This document shows positions 1 through 15,000 of a DNA stretch of 38,489 nt, one piece after another (within the stretch, counting starts at the first letter, position 1; each line of letters opens with the position of its first letter). The notes beneath the pieces are model-generated. The model was not told where the DNA came from, did no database searches, and was given only the letters and a program-made list of their open reading frames with translations. The position numbers and the translations under genes are program-made. The DNA comes from an uncultured Prochlorococcus sp. (GTDB lineage: Bacteria; Cyanobacteriota; Cyanobacteriia; PCC-6307; Cyanobiaceae): NCBI GenBank assembly GCA_902628235.1, contig CACOMD010000009.1, positions 1 through 38,489 of the forward strand, given 5' to 3'.

Positions 1-3000
1 CTTACTAATAAATAATTATTATCTTTCAAATTTATTATTCAGTAAAAATATATTTTTGAACTTTTTTAATTTACCTAAAGACTTTTTAAAATCAATAGTT
101 GATACATTATTTTTGAGTATTATTGCATCCGGTATTGCAATAAGTCTTCCCCCATTTCTTTTTTTAATCTCACAAAACAAATATTTCATATTTACTTTAA
201 GGTTTTTTGCATTTATTTTTCGCGTAATACCTCCAACAATAATAATTTTAATTTTATTGATGTTTAATGAACCCACATTATCCTTAGCTGCAATAACTTT
301 AGGTTTGTATAATGCTGGAATTACTTTTAAATTATTGAATGATAATTTATCCGAAATTGATAGGAATAATTATCTAGCATTTAAGTCTATCGGGATTTCA
401 AGTCGATCTAGTTGGTTAATTGGATTATTCATAAAACAGTCAAAAAGTTACTTATCTTATTGTGCTTATAGGTCTGATATCATTTTTAGAGAAACAGCCA
501 TTGTCAGTGTAGTTGGCAGTATAGGACTTGGGTGGCAACTAAAAGAATCACTTAGTTCCTTTGCTTGGAATGAAGTCTTTATAATCATATTTTCTTATAG
601 CTCAATTGCGATTATCGGAGAATTATTAAATGATAAAATTAAATCTAAATTAATTTAGCTCGAATACCAACTTCAATAAATAGTGGATAAATTACCAAAA
701 CAGTTAATAGTGATAGGAGATAGTTCAGTTTACGGTTGGGGTGATGAAGAAGGAGGATGGTGTGAAAGGCTTAAACAAGATTGGTTAAATCAAAAAAATA
801 GTCCAATAATTTATCAATTAGGAGTCAGAGGTGATGGCATTGAAAAAGTTGCTTATCGCTGGGAGAAAGAATGGTCCTCTAGAGGAGAAACCAGAAGAAA
901 TAAACCAAAAGGGATTTTGTTAAGTGTTGGAATAAATGATACCGCTAGAATTGGTCAAATAAATGGCAGGCCTCAAATTGATATAGATGGATTCGAATAT
1001 GGATTTGAGAGATTAATTAATGAAATGCGATCAAAAGCAGAATTATTTGTTATGGGATTGTCACCCGTAGATGAACGAAAAATGCCATTTGGAGGATGCT
1101 TATGGTATGCAAATGAACATTGCGATGCATATGAAAAAAGGATAGAAGAAGTTTGTATAAATCAGAACGTTCCTTTCCTACCTACTTTTAAAGAAATGAA
1201 TTCCGATAGCAGAAGTATTAATTGGCTCTCAAATGACGGAATTCATTTAAACTCAAAAGGTCATTTATATTTATATCAAAGATTAAGAAGTTGGGAAGCT
1301 CTTCAGAAATGGCGTGGGAATTAAGAAATTATGTGATTTTTAAAAAATAAATTTATACAATAATATTGCCAACGTTGCTGAAAAACTTGTTTGAATTGCA
1401 TTAACAGCTTCATTACTTAAATTAGATTTATCTTGAAATGTTGCACCAATAAAACTTTCAAAAATTGTAGCGGCAAAACCTGAAAAACAAACAATAAAAA
1501 ATCCTTTTTCTATTGTAATGAATCCTAAAATGAACATTACAAATGACATAAGAAGCGCACCAAATAAACTCGCAATTGTTCCTTCTAAACTAATTGCACC
1601 TTCAGTACCTTGTCTAACTTTTTTAAATGTGGTTATTAGGAAAGTATTTTTACCATATCTTTTTCCAATTTCGCTCCCAAAAGTATCTGCTAACTTAGCA
1701 GTAAAACTTGCTGCAAAACCTACTTTTAATAATATTAGATTTGCTAGATTTAATTTAATCATCAATGCTAAAAACAAACCCGTAGAAGCCGATCCCAAAA
1801 CATTTTCAGGACCTCTGCGTCCTCCTCTCTTTTCTGCAATGCCTAATTTATTTTTATATTTGAATCCAATTTTAGTAACTAAAGATCCCAAAACTAGATA
1901 TAAAACTACACTTATCCAACCCTTCCAACTCAAAGAACCCCAAAGTAATGTACCTAAAATTCCTGCACTTACCCAACCACTTTTTGTCATTATTGGATAT
2001 CGCCTAAATACAAAAATCAGTAAAAAGTTAGTAATGAATCCAATAATAAAAGAGTTTAAAAATAATTCCATGTTTATATTTAATGTGTTGATTCGATATC
2101 AAAACTTCTCCATTGTGAAAGTATTGATGAAGCAGTTATAGAAGCAGTAGTTGTCCTCAAAATACTCTCAGATAATTTAATAAATTGAATTTTATTTTCT
2201 TTAAAAAAACAAATTTCTCTTTTTGACCAACCTCCTTCAGGACCTATTACGTTCCATATGATAGTAGATTCTTGAAAAGGTAAATTTTGCATTTTTAACC
2301 ATTTATTTAAACTTATACAATTTTCATCTCTAGTTAAAGATATTGAAATAATATCTTTTACTTTTATATCAATTATCCACTCATAAATATCTAAAATATT
2401 TAATATCTTTGGTTTCCATAATCTTTCACATTGCTCGACTGCCTCATTAATAATTGTATTCCATCTATCCATTTTTGAATCTTGATTTGAGATCCTTTTT
2501 ATTTGGTGTTCAGAATAAAGAGGTTGTATAAAATCGATACCAATTTCTGTACACATTTTTAAAATCTCATCGAAACCATTCTTAGGGATGGCAATTGCAA
2601 TTCCCAAAAATACTTGTTTTTTATCTTGCACTAAGATTGGTTTATTTATGTTAGGAATCTCTATTAAATTATTTTTATTTTTAATACCTGACCATAAATA
2701 TCCCTCTCCATTTGTTATTAGTACTTCTTCTCCTATTTTTATTCTCATAACTTTATTAAGATAATGAGATTCATCTCTGGTAAGTTTCAATTTATTATTT
2801 TCTAAATTTTTGATTCTTTTGTTCTCGATTATTAGTCTCACTAAATTCTTCATAATTAAATTTCTTAATTACTAAAAATAGAATCAGGATGATCTTCTAC
2901 TAACCAATCACTATTTTCTCCTCCAATTATTAATTCTTCAATTTTTACATAATCAACTGAAACTTGATGTAAAGCATTAATAAGAATATCAAAAGAGATT

Positions 3001-6000
3001 GGATCAGCCGTCCCAAAATCGACCCAACATCTTGACCATAAGTTTTGATATTCCAACTGCCCCAGATTATGCATTAATGAAGGCATTGAAGATTTAGATA
3101 ATTCGTTATCATATGACATCCAACTCAGTTCTGCGCCTTCTTCATGAGTTTGAAGATTTTCTGAATTAAAACCACCTAATCTTCCTAATACATACCAACT
3201 ATCAAAAAGACCATCAAGATAATTTTTTTCGGGCTGATTAGGAACTTCAAAAAACTTTATCCAAATCCAACAATTAAAAGGATCGACCTCTCTAAAGCTA
3301 ACATTCATTTTTAATATACTTTTTTGTATTATTTACTATTATATGATTGTTATTCAAAGAAACAAAATTATAAATTTCTCCTAATAATGCTTGAACTTGA
3401 AAATATTACTTATCAACCACAAACAGGTAGAAAAAAAGTTCTTGATAATATTAATCTGAAAATTAATGAGCATGAGATTATATTAATTTGTGGAGAGAGT
3501 GGTTCAGGTAAAACAACTCTTTTAGAAATTATTAGTGGTTTAACAGATCCTCAAAGAGGCCGAATTCTTTGGAAAAATAAAATAATCAATTCAAGAAAGA
3601 GAAGATGGCTTTGTGGTTTGGTCTTTCAATTTCCAGAAAGATTTTTTCTCGGAGCAACAATAGGTAAGGAATTAAAATTTGGATACAAATCAATGAAAGA
3701 AATCAAAATAAAAAACATATTAAACAAAGTTGGGCTATCTAAAATTAATTTAAAAGCCCCTCCAGAAAATTTAAGTGGAGGACAACAAAGACGATTAGCA
3801 GTTGCTGTTCAATTACTAAGGGATCCAAATATAATTCTTCTGGATGAACCAACGGCAGGACTTGATTGGTCAATGAAAAATGATGTTAAAGAATTAATAC
3901 AAAGACTTAGCTCAGAAAATTCTGTTATTGTTGTTACTCATGAACCTGAATTATTCCAAGAGTTAAGATCGAGGAAATTTTTACTGACTGCGGGTAAACT
4001 TAAAATACTAGGAGGTTAAATATTGAAGGATAAAATTGTAAGAGCTACTGCTGCTAATGGAGGTATTAGATTAATTGCTGTAACGGTTACAGAATCCTTA
4101 AAAGAAGCAAAAAAAAGACATAAATTATCTTTTCTTACTACAGCAATTCTTGGAAGATCTTTTAGTGCGGCATTATTATTGGCAAGCTCTATGAAAATAA
4201 TGCACGGCAGAGTTACTTTTAGAATCAGATCAGATGGACCTTTAAAAGGTTTGTTAGTAGATGCTGGGAGAGACGGAAAAGTAAGAGGTTACGTAGGTAA
4301 CCCTCATTTAGAATTAGATCTTACCAGAAAAAAAGATGGTAAATATATTTTTAATTTCAAAGAAGCAGTTGGCACAGGCTATCTTAATGTTATAAGAGAT
4401 AATGGCTCGGGAGATCCTTTTACAAGCACAGTGGAGTTGATAAATGGGACAATTGCAGAGGACTTAGCTTCGTATTTGCTGCATTCAGAGCAAACCCCTT
4501 CAGTCGTCTTCATAGGAGAAAAATTTCAAAAGAGTGATGTAATTTGTAGTGGTGGATTATTAGCACAAGTTCTCCCAAAAAAAGAAACGGATCCTCTTCT
4601 TATTTCTTTACTAGAGGAAAGATGCAGAGATATAAAATCATTTAGTGAGGAACTTCATGGCACTAATAATTTATTATCACTAATAAAAAAGATTTTTCCG
4701 GATATTGATGATTTTTCAATAAGTGAAAAAGCCCGCTCCCAAGAAGTTGAATTTAAATGTAGATGTTCAAGAGAAAGAAGTCTTGGCGCGATGAAGATGT
4801 TAGGAAAAAAAGAACTTAAAGATATTCTTGAAGAGGATAAGAAGGCAGAACTAATTTGTGAATTCTGCAAAAATAAATATGTAATAAACTATGATGAAAT
4901 TAAAGCTATGATTGATAGTAAATTTAAAGAAGAATGATGCCTAACCATAAAATAAGTATTGCAGGGAGGCTTTGAATCTTTTCAACGGAGATGGAGCTAC
5001 TAGATACTTCTTGTATAAGTGAATTTGTTTCTATTAAACCACCAAAAATAAGTCCCAAAGAGAGGAAGGCAACACTCCATCCGAATGAACCAAAAAATTT
5101 TTTTCCAGATCTAATTTGAGAATAGATTAGAATTAAAGTTGATATTGATAGAAGAAGCCTATTATAAGAATCTGGACTTAAAAAAAGAATAATGATAAAT
5201 AACAATCCAATCGCTATTTTGGATGATAATTGATCATATGATCCTGAAGAAATATTTGACATACTAAATTTTTGAGAATTATTCGAACTGTTTTTAGTTA
5301 AATTTTGTATTTTTGATAAAAGGGGGAACTGACTATTAATAGTTTTAATATTTTGATTTTCTTTTAATGATGCATTTTGTGCCTCAAAACTTATGCTTCC
5401 AGACTGTCTCGCTTTTAAACTACCCATAAGCAATTGATCATATGATGATTCTATTTTTGCTTTAGCTATTAAATCATCGCCAGCTTCCTTAACTTTTTCA
5501 TCTCTCGCCCTTTGAATATCCTCAAAACTCGCACCTTTTTTAACACCTAAGATTTCATAAGGTGTTTTTTCTGGTTTGTTACTATTTTGATTGAGGTCCA
5601 AAATTCTTTTTTAGTTTTTATTAGCCTAACTAATTTTAGTATCCATTTGGTAATTTATAAATCAATTGGTTGTACACCACTTACAACTGGTGCAACTTTA
5701 CTCAAATTTAATTTTGGATGGTCTTCGATTATCTGATTAAGATTCCATTCATTTTTAAAAAGAATAACCGGCCTATTCCAACAGTCCTTAACAATTTTAC
5801 AATTAAAAATTCTTCCTACATCATCCAAAACTGTCCAGCCATCAGTAACCCATCTTGCCAATTGAAATGCCATTGTTTCTAAGCTTGAATCCACACCATA
5901 TTCATTCTTTAACCTATGTTTAACTACATCTAGTTGTAATTGACCTACGGCTGCAAGAATTGGATCTCTTTTACTTTCATCTACATCATAAAGAATTTGA

Positions 6001-9000
6001 ACAGCGCCTTCCTCTCTCAACTCATTTACACCTTTTCTAAAGTTTTTAAAAGCTGATGGATTTGGGTTTCTTAACCAACTAAATATCTCAGGGCTGAAGC
6101 ATGGTATTCCCTCATATTCTAAATGAGAACCAGTATACAAAGTATCGCCAATCGAAAACATTCCAGGATTATTTAAACCAATTACATCTCCCGCATAGGC
6201 ATCATCAACAACTTCTCTATCTTGTCCAAATATTTTTTGTGGACGAGATAATCTAATAACTTTTCCAGTTCTTGAATGCTTTACTGACATATCTTTTTCA
6301 AATCTTCCACTACATACCCTTATAAAAGCGACTCTATCTCTATGTTTGGGATCCATATTTGCTTGAAGTTTAAAAACGAATCCACTAAATTTATTTTTCG
6401 TAGGTTCAATATCTCCTTGGTTACTGCTTCTTGAAGAAGGTTTCTTAGCTAAATTTAAAAAACTATCAAGAAATGGTCTCACCCCAAAGTTAGTCATAGC
6501 AGAGCCAAAGAATACTGGTGTCAAATCTCCTCTAAAAACCTTATCTTTTTCATATTTTGCACCAGCTTCATCTAGCAACTCAAGCTCTTCAAGAGTATTG
6601 TTTAATAATTCTTCTTCTATGTAATTTGTAAGATTTTTATCATTTAAACTTATCCTCTTTTCTTGAGATTGTGCCCCTCTTTTAGCTTTATCAAACAATA
6701 TAACCTCTTCATTAATTCTATCTACTACACCTCTAAATTGATCACCACTACCAATAGGCCAATTAATAGGAAGTGTTGTTAACTTAAGTTCAGATTCAAT
6801 CTCATCTAAAAGAGATAAAGGGTCTCTACCCGGTCGATCCATCTTATTTATAAATGTAAATATTGGTATCTTTCTCAGCTTACAAACCTCAAATAACTTT
6901 CTTGTTTGAGGTTCCAAACCTTTTGCAGCATCCTCAAGCATAACTGCATTATCTGCAGCAGCTAAAGTTCTGTAAGTATCTTCAGAAAAATCTTGATGCC
7001 CAGGAGTATCTAATAAATTAACAACTGACTCTTCATATTCGAATTGTAATACTGTTGAAGTTATTGAGATACCTCTTTGCTTTTCAATTTCCATCCAATC
7101 AGAAGTAGCCTTTCTTTGATTACCTCTGGCTTTAACAGCTCCTGCTTGTTGTATCGCGCCACCGTATAAGAGTAGTTTTTCTGTAAGAGTTGTTTTGCCA
7201 GCATCAGGATGCGAAATTATTGCAAAATTTCTCCTTTTATTTACTTCTTGGTAAATATTATCTAAGTTTAAATTTTTTTCATTTGTAGTCATCAAAATAG
7301 CTTAATACAACTGAGATATTATTTATAATTTAAACCTTACCATATACGATTAAATACTCCGCGGTTTCTTCGATGACATTCATTGAGTTAAGATTTAATT
7401 CTAATATTTTTTCCTGAACTTCATTCTTGCTGTAAGAGGCTTTTAGAGAGGCATAATAATCATTTGTAAGAATACTACTGAATTTTTGGGAGCATTTTTC
7501 TTTTAACTTTAAAGCGGTTTCTTGATCTTTTGGCCTTCTCAAATCTTTATGAAAGTTTATTGTTTCTTTATTTGAGAGATTAATTATAAATTCAAAGAAA
7601 TTATCTATATGGTCAATATGATGTATCAAGCTATTACTGACTAATAAAGTAATTTTGTTTTTAGAAAAAATTTCGTGTGAACTAATTTTTCGAATATCTG
7701 AACATAGATAATTTAAATTTCTATATTTATTCAAAATTTTATTTTTAAATAATCTCGATTCTGCCTCTCTAATCATTTCCTGAGATCCATCAACGCCCAA
7801 AACATTTACATCTGGCCATCTTTCAGATAACTTTTCAGAAATATTCCCAGGGCCACAACCTAAATCTACAATTAAATCAGTTCTTGATAAATTAATATTA
7901 TTTATTTCTAAATAATTACTTATAAATTTAATTAAATTATTTTCACCTAAAGAGAAATCTGCTGCGCAATAAGCCTTTACCTGACTCTTTTTATTCATTA
8001 ATTCAGGCTCTGGTTCTCTATCCATTTTTAAATATTTGAATAATCATATTTTACACAAAGCGTTAAATAGTGATAAGAATGGTTGCAGACACCACAGGTA
8101 GAGTTAGTCTTCCCATACGGACCATTTACAAATTAAGAATTAACTGTGACAATTGCATCCAATAAAGCTTCTTCTGAGAGCAACTCTAACGATCTTAAGA
8201 AAGATGAATTTCCATCAACAGCGCCAGCTGCATATCCTGTTTTCTTCAGATCCTATAGCAGAAAAAAAGCTAACGGTAAAAGAGAAAATTGGAGCGAAGT
8301 AGGGGAAAGAAACTTATCTGGTCTAAAAAAATTAGGAGATTTAAGTAACGAAGAATTAACCTTAATGAAGGAGATGCAAAAGAATCAAAAAGCTCAACCG
8401 TCTGGGAGATGGTTGTGGATAGGTGGTACTCCTTGGATAATAAAGAATGATAATTTTTCAGGAGCCTATAACTGTACTTCGACAAATTTAATTGATTGGG
8501 AGGCATTTGCCTTAATGATGGATTTAGCGATGATGGGCTGTGGAACAGGTGCAATAATTGAACCTCGTTTTATAGAAAAACTCCCCGTTATACGCAATAA
8601 ACTTAATGTAAAGTCAATTAGTGAAGTTGGAATAACACCTAAAGATAAAAGGCAAGAGAAATCAACTATTGAAATTAAAGATAATAATATATTTATAAAA
8701 GTGGGAGATAGTAGAAGAGGCTGGGTAGATAGCTATAAATATCTTCTTGAAGCATCAAGTAATAAAAATTTTGACGAAGAAATTAATATTCACATTAATT
8801 TAGAAGATATAAGACCTGCGGGAGAATCTCTAAAGGGATTTGGAGGAATGGCTAACCCTGTGAAGTTAAATGAACTTTACTCAAGAGTATCAGCATTATT
8901 AAATAAAGCAGTTGGAAGGAAATTAACTACTGTTGAATGTTGTTTACTTATAGATGAAGCAGCAGTAACTATAGTTGCAGGAAATATAAGAAGAAGTGCA

Positions 9001-12000
9001 GGGATGCGACAATTTGCTTCAGATGATTTAGAAGCAGCTTCAGCTAAAGAAAATTTATGGAGTCAAGACGAAAGTGGTTCTTGGATAATAGACCCTGAAA
9101 AAGCAGCTTTAAAGATGGCTAACCACACTAGGGTATATCACTCTAAACCTTCTTATCAAACGATATTAGATGCTGTTGGTAAACAATTTAGTTCAGGAGA
9201 AGGTGCCATTCAATTTGCCCCAGAAGCTATTGCTAGATCTAACGCCGACATATTAATTAATGAGGAACTGCGCAAAGAATTTATTGGAATATATTCAGAA
9301 CAAGGAAAAGAAGAAGCGAGAAGATGGATAAATATGAATTACGGACCTTACTCAGAAGAAGAACTAGATCATAGAATGACTAGATATGGTTTAAACCCAT
9401 GCGGTGAAATACTCGGGAATGATTTCCATTGTAACTTGGCAGAAGTACACCTAAATCAAATTGATCCTAATAATTTTGAGGAGCAGAAAAAAGCATTTAA
9501 AGCTGCAGCTCTATCTGTAGCATGTTTACTTAATCATGAATTTAAAGTTGAAAGATATAGAAAGAGTAGAGAATTTGATCCCATTGTGGGTGTAAGCTTT
9601 ACTGGATTATTTGACTTCTTAGTCCATGCTTTTGGGACACCATGGTTGAAATGGTGGGAAGACGGTAGACCAGAAACAGAAGAGGGGATTCAGTTTAAAA
9701 AACGAGAAGCTAAATACCTAGATTCATGGAGAACGATTGTTAAAGAGACCGTATGGGAATATTGCGATAAACACAAACTCAGGAGACCAAATAGATGTAC
9801 AACCGTACAACCAGCAGGTACAAAAAGTCTTTTAACAGGAGCTGCTCCTGGTTGGCATCCCCCAAAAGCTCAGCGATTCATTAGAAGAATAACCTTTAGG
9901 AAAAATGATCCTATAGCACTTGCATGTATGGACTATGGTTATTCCGTTGTTCCAGCTCAAGGTGATATTGATGAGAATGGAAAACTATTAGATAATCCAT
10001 TTGATCCAAGATGTACTGAATGGCTTGTTGAGATTCCAACTGAGGTAAGTTGGGCAAATATAGAAGGAGCTGATCAAATAGACATAAATAATTTCTCAGC
10101 ATTAGCACAGTTCGATTTTTATATGCAGGTTCAAAGTTTTTATACAGAACACAATACTTCTGCAACGATTGAATTTAGAGAGAACGAAATTGAAGACTTA
10201 GCAAAAGCTATCCATCAAGCCATTGATGAGGATAAAGGGTACATTTCAGCTGCACTACTAGCAAGATTTGATGCCAATGCCACATTCCCAAGACTTCCTT
10301 TTGAGCCAATTAATAAAGAGGAGTATATCTCCTTACAAAATAAAGTTGGAGAGAGGAGAGTTAATGATGACTTCTTTGATGCTCTAAATAAATATGATAC
10401 GGGTGAATTAACGGAGGCAGGACCAGCAGGGTGCGATTCAGATAAATGTCTTCTCCCACTATCAAAACCTAAAGAGTAATTATTAAGTTTCTACATTAAT
10501 TCATAATAAAATAGTTTTTAATTTCAAATTTTTTAGCTAAATCTAGGTAAGCTTCAATTTTTTAATGACGATCTCTTTAAATTTAGGCAGATTATTTAAT
10601 GATGCTTCTCATGAAGCATTAATTGATGAATTAAAAAAAAGGAATAATGAAGAATCAATATTAGAATTTGAAAAAAAATTTAATTGTCAAAATGAAAAAA
10701 ACCTACATATACACATATGTAGGTTTTTAATAAATAGGCAAATCTCAAGAGCCTTAGCTGCCAAATGGTTAATTACTTTAGTTGATAATAAGGAATCACA
10801 AATACAATCTATTATTTCAAATTAATTAAGTTAAAGCTGAAAGTCTCCAAAGAGCAATTCCAAAAATTGAAAACCCCATTATAAAAGTGAAGGCTAAAGC
10901 GTTTTGAAGCTGAGCTCTCTCATTCATCATATTTGAGAAGGGAAGAAACTGGACATAAAGAGGTTTCTCTTCGATTACTACAGATTTTTTAGCTGTGCTT
11001 TTTTTTCCTCTAGAAAACATAAAACAAAATTATGATCTAATGAATTTTACATTCAAAAAGTATATTAAAAAAAAATACATCATATAATCGAACAAAATGT
11101 AACCTGAGTTAAATAATCAATTTGATTTAGAAGAGATTTAAGCCAAATTTCGAATAATTGCTAAGAACAAAAGACAACATTATTTAGATCATTTAAGATA
11201 ATTTGATAACAAAATAATTTCATGAGTAAAAAAAAACCACTTTTTAAGCCTCCTTACAACATTAAAGATGTGAGTGTTCTCTTTGGAATTGTTGCGCTAT
11301 TTCTAATTCTTGCAGCAATACTTGGAAATGATCTTTTTGGTACTTTTCAAGAAAATGTTAACTTTGGTTTATTAAATAATTATTAGTAATCCAGAATCAG
11401 GCATAAATCAATGATGATTAAAGATTTAAATTAACTTTAGAAATATATAAATTAAGTCTTAAATAAAATAGAATTTAAAAATTATAATGGCAAAATATTA
11501 GCTCAAAAGAAAAGGTGTTTTCAAATAACTTTCTATTTCTACCAAGGGAAAATATAGCCATAAAATAAAAATTCTTATAAAATTAAAATTCTTTCCAATC
11601 AATTCAAGTTTTAATAAATAGGATATTTCCAGTAGGTAATCAATTTATTTTGTTTTATAACATTTTTTTTTATTTATGTGATATTAAGTGCTATCAAGTT
11701 GTAGCTTTTTTTTATTTTAGTACTTCGCTATATGGGAAGATATTCAATTATTAATAAAATTAAATGTCTTTAGCCGTATTCTACTGCTTAGCAAATATAT
11801 TATTATTTTCACTTTTATTTATATATTCAACAAGTTACATTGCTAGTAAGAGTAATAAAAATAAGAATATAATAAAAGATAATACAAAACTAGATCTTGA
11901 AAGAATTTATAATCTTAATAGTTATAAAGATTCTGTTCACAACTAAGATAAAGAAAATTTAAAATTATATTTGTTATTGCATTAAATAAGTTTGTTTACT

Positions 12001-15000
12001 GATATATAACTAATATTACTAATAAATAAATGGAATATATATATTTCTAACTCATAAAGCTAAAAATAATATAATTTTTAGAGGTACAAAAATTATATAT
12101 TTAAAATTCCTTATATATTTTTATAAATTGGTCATAAGTTAAGCCCATATATTTTGCAGCAGATTCAATACTAAGACCATTATTTATTGTTCTTTCGGCC
12201 CAATACCATCTTAAAGACTCCAATTCTAAATCACAATTAATAGTCTTAAACCAACAATTCCAATTAGTAATAATATTACTTAACTCAACAGAATTATAAT
12301 CATAAGAATTTTCATAAAAAACTGGCTGAGATACTTGATCACATATATTTAATTTTTCTACAAAATCAAGAGGATTAGCTAAAACTTTTCTTCTAATTTT
12401 CTTTAAAGGATTTTCATTAAAATTAATTACTGAGGCTGTCCCATTAGATGCTGGTATTAAAGAAAATGTTTCAAGAGGTCTGCAACCATAAAGAATAAGT
12501 GCTGTAGTTATCCAACCATAACTAGGATGAACAATAACTTTAACAGCTAATTCAAGTATTTCATCTTGAGAAAGATTTAATTTTTCTTTAGATGAAATAT
12601 CTTTGCTATTTGAGTGCGGCCTTTGTTTTTTATACAATTAATTAAGAGCTGTAAAAATTTTATTATTTGAATTTCAAATTTTTAAATATTTAATATATAT
12701 ACTTCTCTAATGTAGATGTAAGTCAAAGTTAATCCATAATTAACAATCTATTCTTAATATTCTCTTTATCTTTTATTATTTTTGGACTATAATATTGAAT
12801 ATAAGTAAAAAATTTTGAAACATTTTACAATAGCCTATAAAGATGATAAAAATAATATTCTTGAGATATGTGAATATGCTGAAAGATCTGATGAAGCTAT
12901 AAAAAATGCCATTAAAGATTTACCTATTTTAAAAAATAATAATAATTATATATTTAGGTGTACTAATGAGAGTGATCTAGAATGGTTATATAATACGGAA
13001 ACATCACAGAAAAAAGAATGGGATAGAGATTCATTAACAAAAGAAGGTAAATTTATACTAGTAGAAATCAAAGATCATATAAATCATATCTTTTATTGGT
13101 TAAAAACCTCTTTTTTGAGAGCTATTGGTATATAAATACTTTATTTAGTTGAGAAAAACAAAGGAGTAAAATAAATGAATATCCCTGCTCAATTAGTAAT
13201 TGGCTCTCATATTTACAATAACCTTTTGGAACAAGAAAAAGTAAAGTTTAAACTGTATAAAAAGTATAATAATTTAAATATTTCAGAATGGCTTGGAGAT
13301 AATTATTTCTATGACGAGGAGGATCTTTTGACTTTTTGGGGAGTAAAAAAACTAAAAGATATTAATGGATGTGTATATGTAAGAAGATTTGATAATCTTT
13401 CTAGAAAGGATGAAAAGTTTTGGAGATCTTTAAGTTTAAATGGTGATCAAATTAAAATTTATTGGTGTTAAAAATAAAATCTCTTTAAAATTCGATATAA
13501 AGTTTTGTTTCTTTTAATTTAAAGAAAAATTAGTTTATATCTGATATTTGATTTTTTGAAATCAAATAAAGTATATAGTCTTGGTCTATCCCATCTGATA
13601 TCCATTCTCTATATTCTTCTAAAAGGGCCATACGATTTTGAAACAAATCTTGGACTTCTAGTATTCTTTGACGATTACGAATATAATTTAGCACATATTT
13701 ACAAACATGAATTGCACTATCATCGTGAGATCTTTCTTTCAAAGTTTTTTAAAATAATTATTAAAGATCCTAATTGAATAAGTAATATATGGTTGTATGT
13801 AAATATCTTTTTGGAAGTGTGTTTTACTCTTGATTTAGGAAAATTTAATTATAAGTAAAATATCAATAGAACATATTTATGTAGATTTTGATAACTTAGA
13901 TTTAAAAATATTTAATAATTTTTTTAAATTGTAAATTTAATATATTTTTAACATATGTTGTATTCAGTTAAATTCTTAAATTGATTTAATAAAAAAGAAA
14001 TAAGCTTAGAAGGTATAATGAATGTCTAAAATTTTATAATAGTAAAAACACTTTATTACGAAACAATGAACTTGTTATGACCATTTCGAAACCTCTTTTA
14101 TTGATTTATTAGGAACAAACTTACATTTTCCTTTCGATTGGAAAGAATTATTTCCATGCTTATGAATAGAAATTAAGATCCTCTTTTTTAAGTGAATCTT
14201 ATCTATTGTTTCATGTAATTCTTGATTACTTATATTTTCAAAATATGTTTTAATTTTTATTGTTAATATATCTTTTTTAAGTTCGGAGGAAAATACTTTA
14301 ACATGATTATTATTACCTGATTCACTTATTATCTTTTTAATCAATGGTTTAATTTTTTTTCCGGATTCATAATAAAAAAGGTTACCTTTAGAATTAAATA
14401 TATATTCTTGCTTAGTAGAAAAAAGATCACAACTTATTGCATTCAATTGATTTGGTTTATATGAATTTTGACTACAACTTTGAATTAAAAGTAAGAATAT
14501 AAAAACAAAATAACTTGTGAATTTCATCTAAATTTAATTAAAAATGTTTAACAAAAACTATGAAACTTTAATAGATGTAAATTATTATTATGAATATTAA
14601 TTTTTCTTTTATTTGTCTTTGTATTTACACATCCAAATATAGCTTTCTTTTGAGAGGATCTCTTATGAGGAATAGCATAAAACTTTGAATAGTAGCTTAA
14701 ATCAGTATCCATAATTATTAAATAATTTCCATCAATACTGTTCCATTTATTAGAGCTTTGAGGTGTTACGCTTTTCATCTTTTTGCACATATCTGGATTT
14801 AATGTCTTGCATGCTCTTACAGAAATATATTTAGATAAATCTTTATAATCACTAGGATTTTTCCCATACTCACTAAAAAACAATGCTGAAGCTTCTAAAA
14901 GTGAACGAATAAGTAAAGAACCTTCTCTTTCTCTCGCTTTTTGAGTAACAAAATTAGAAAGGGGATTCATGAAAGTTATTAATAAACCAATAATCGCAAC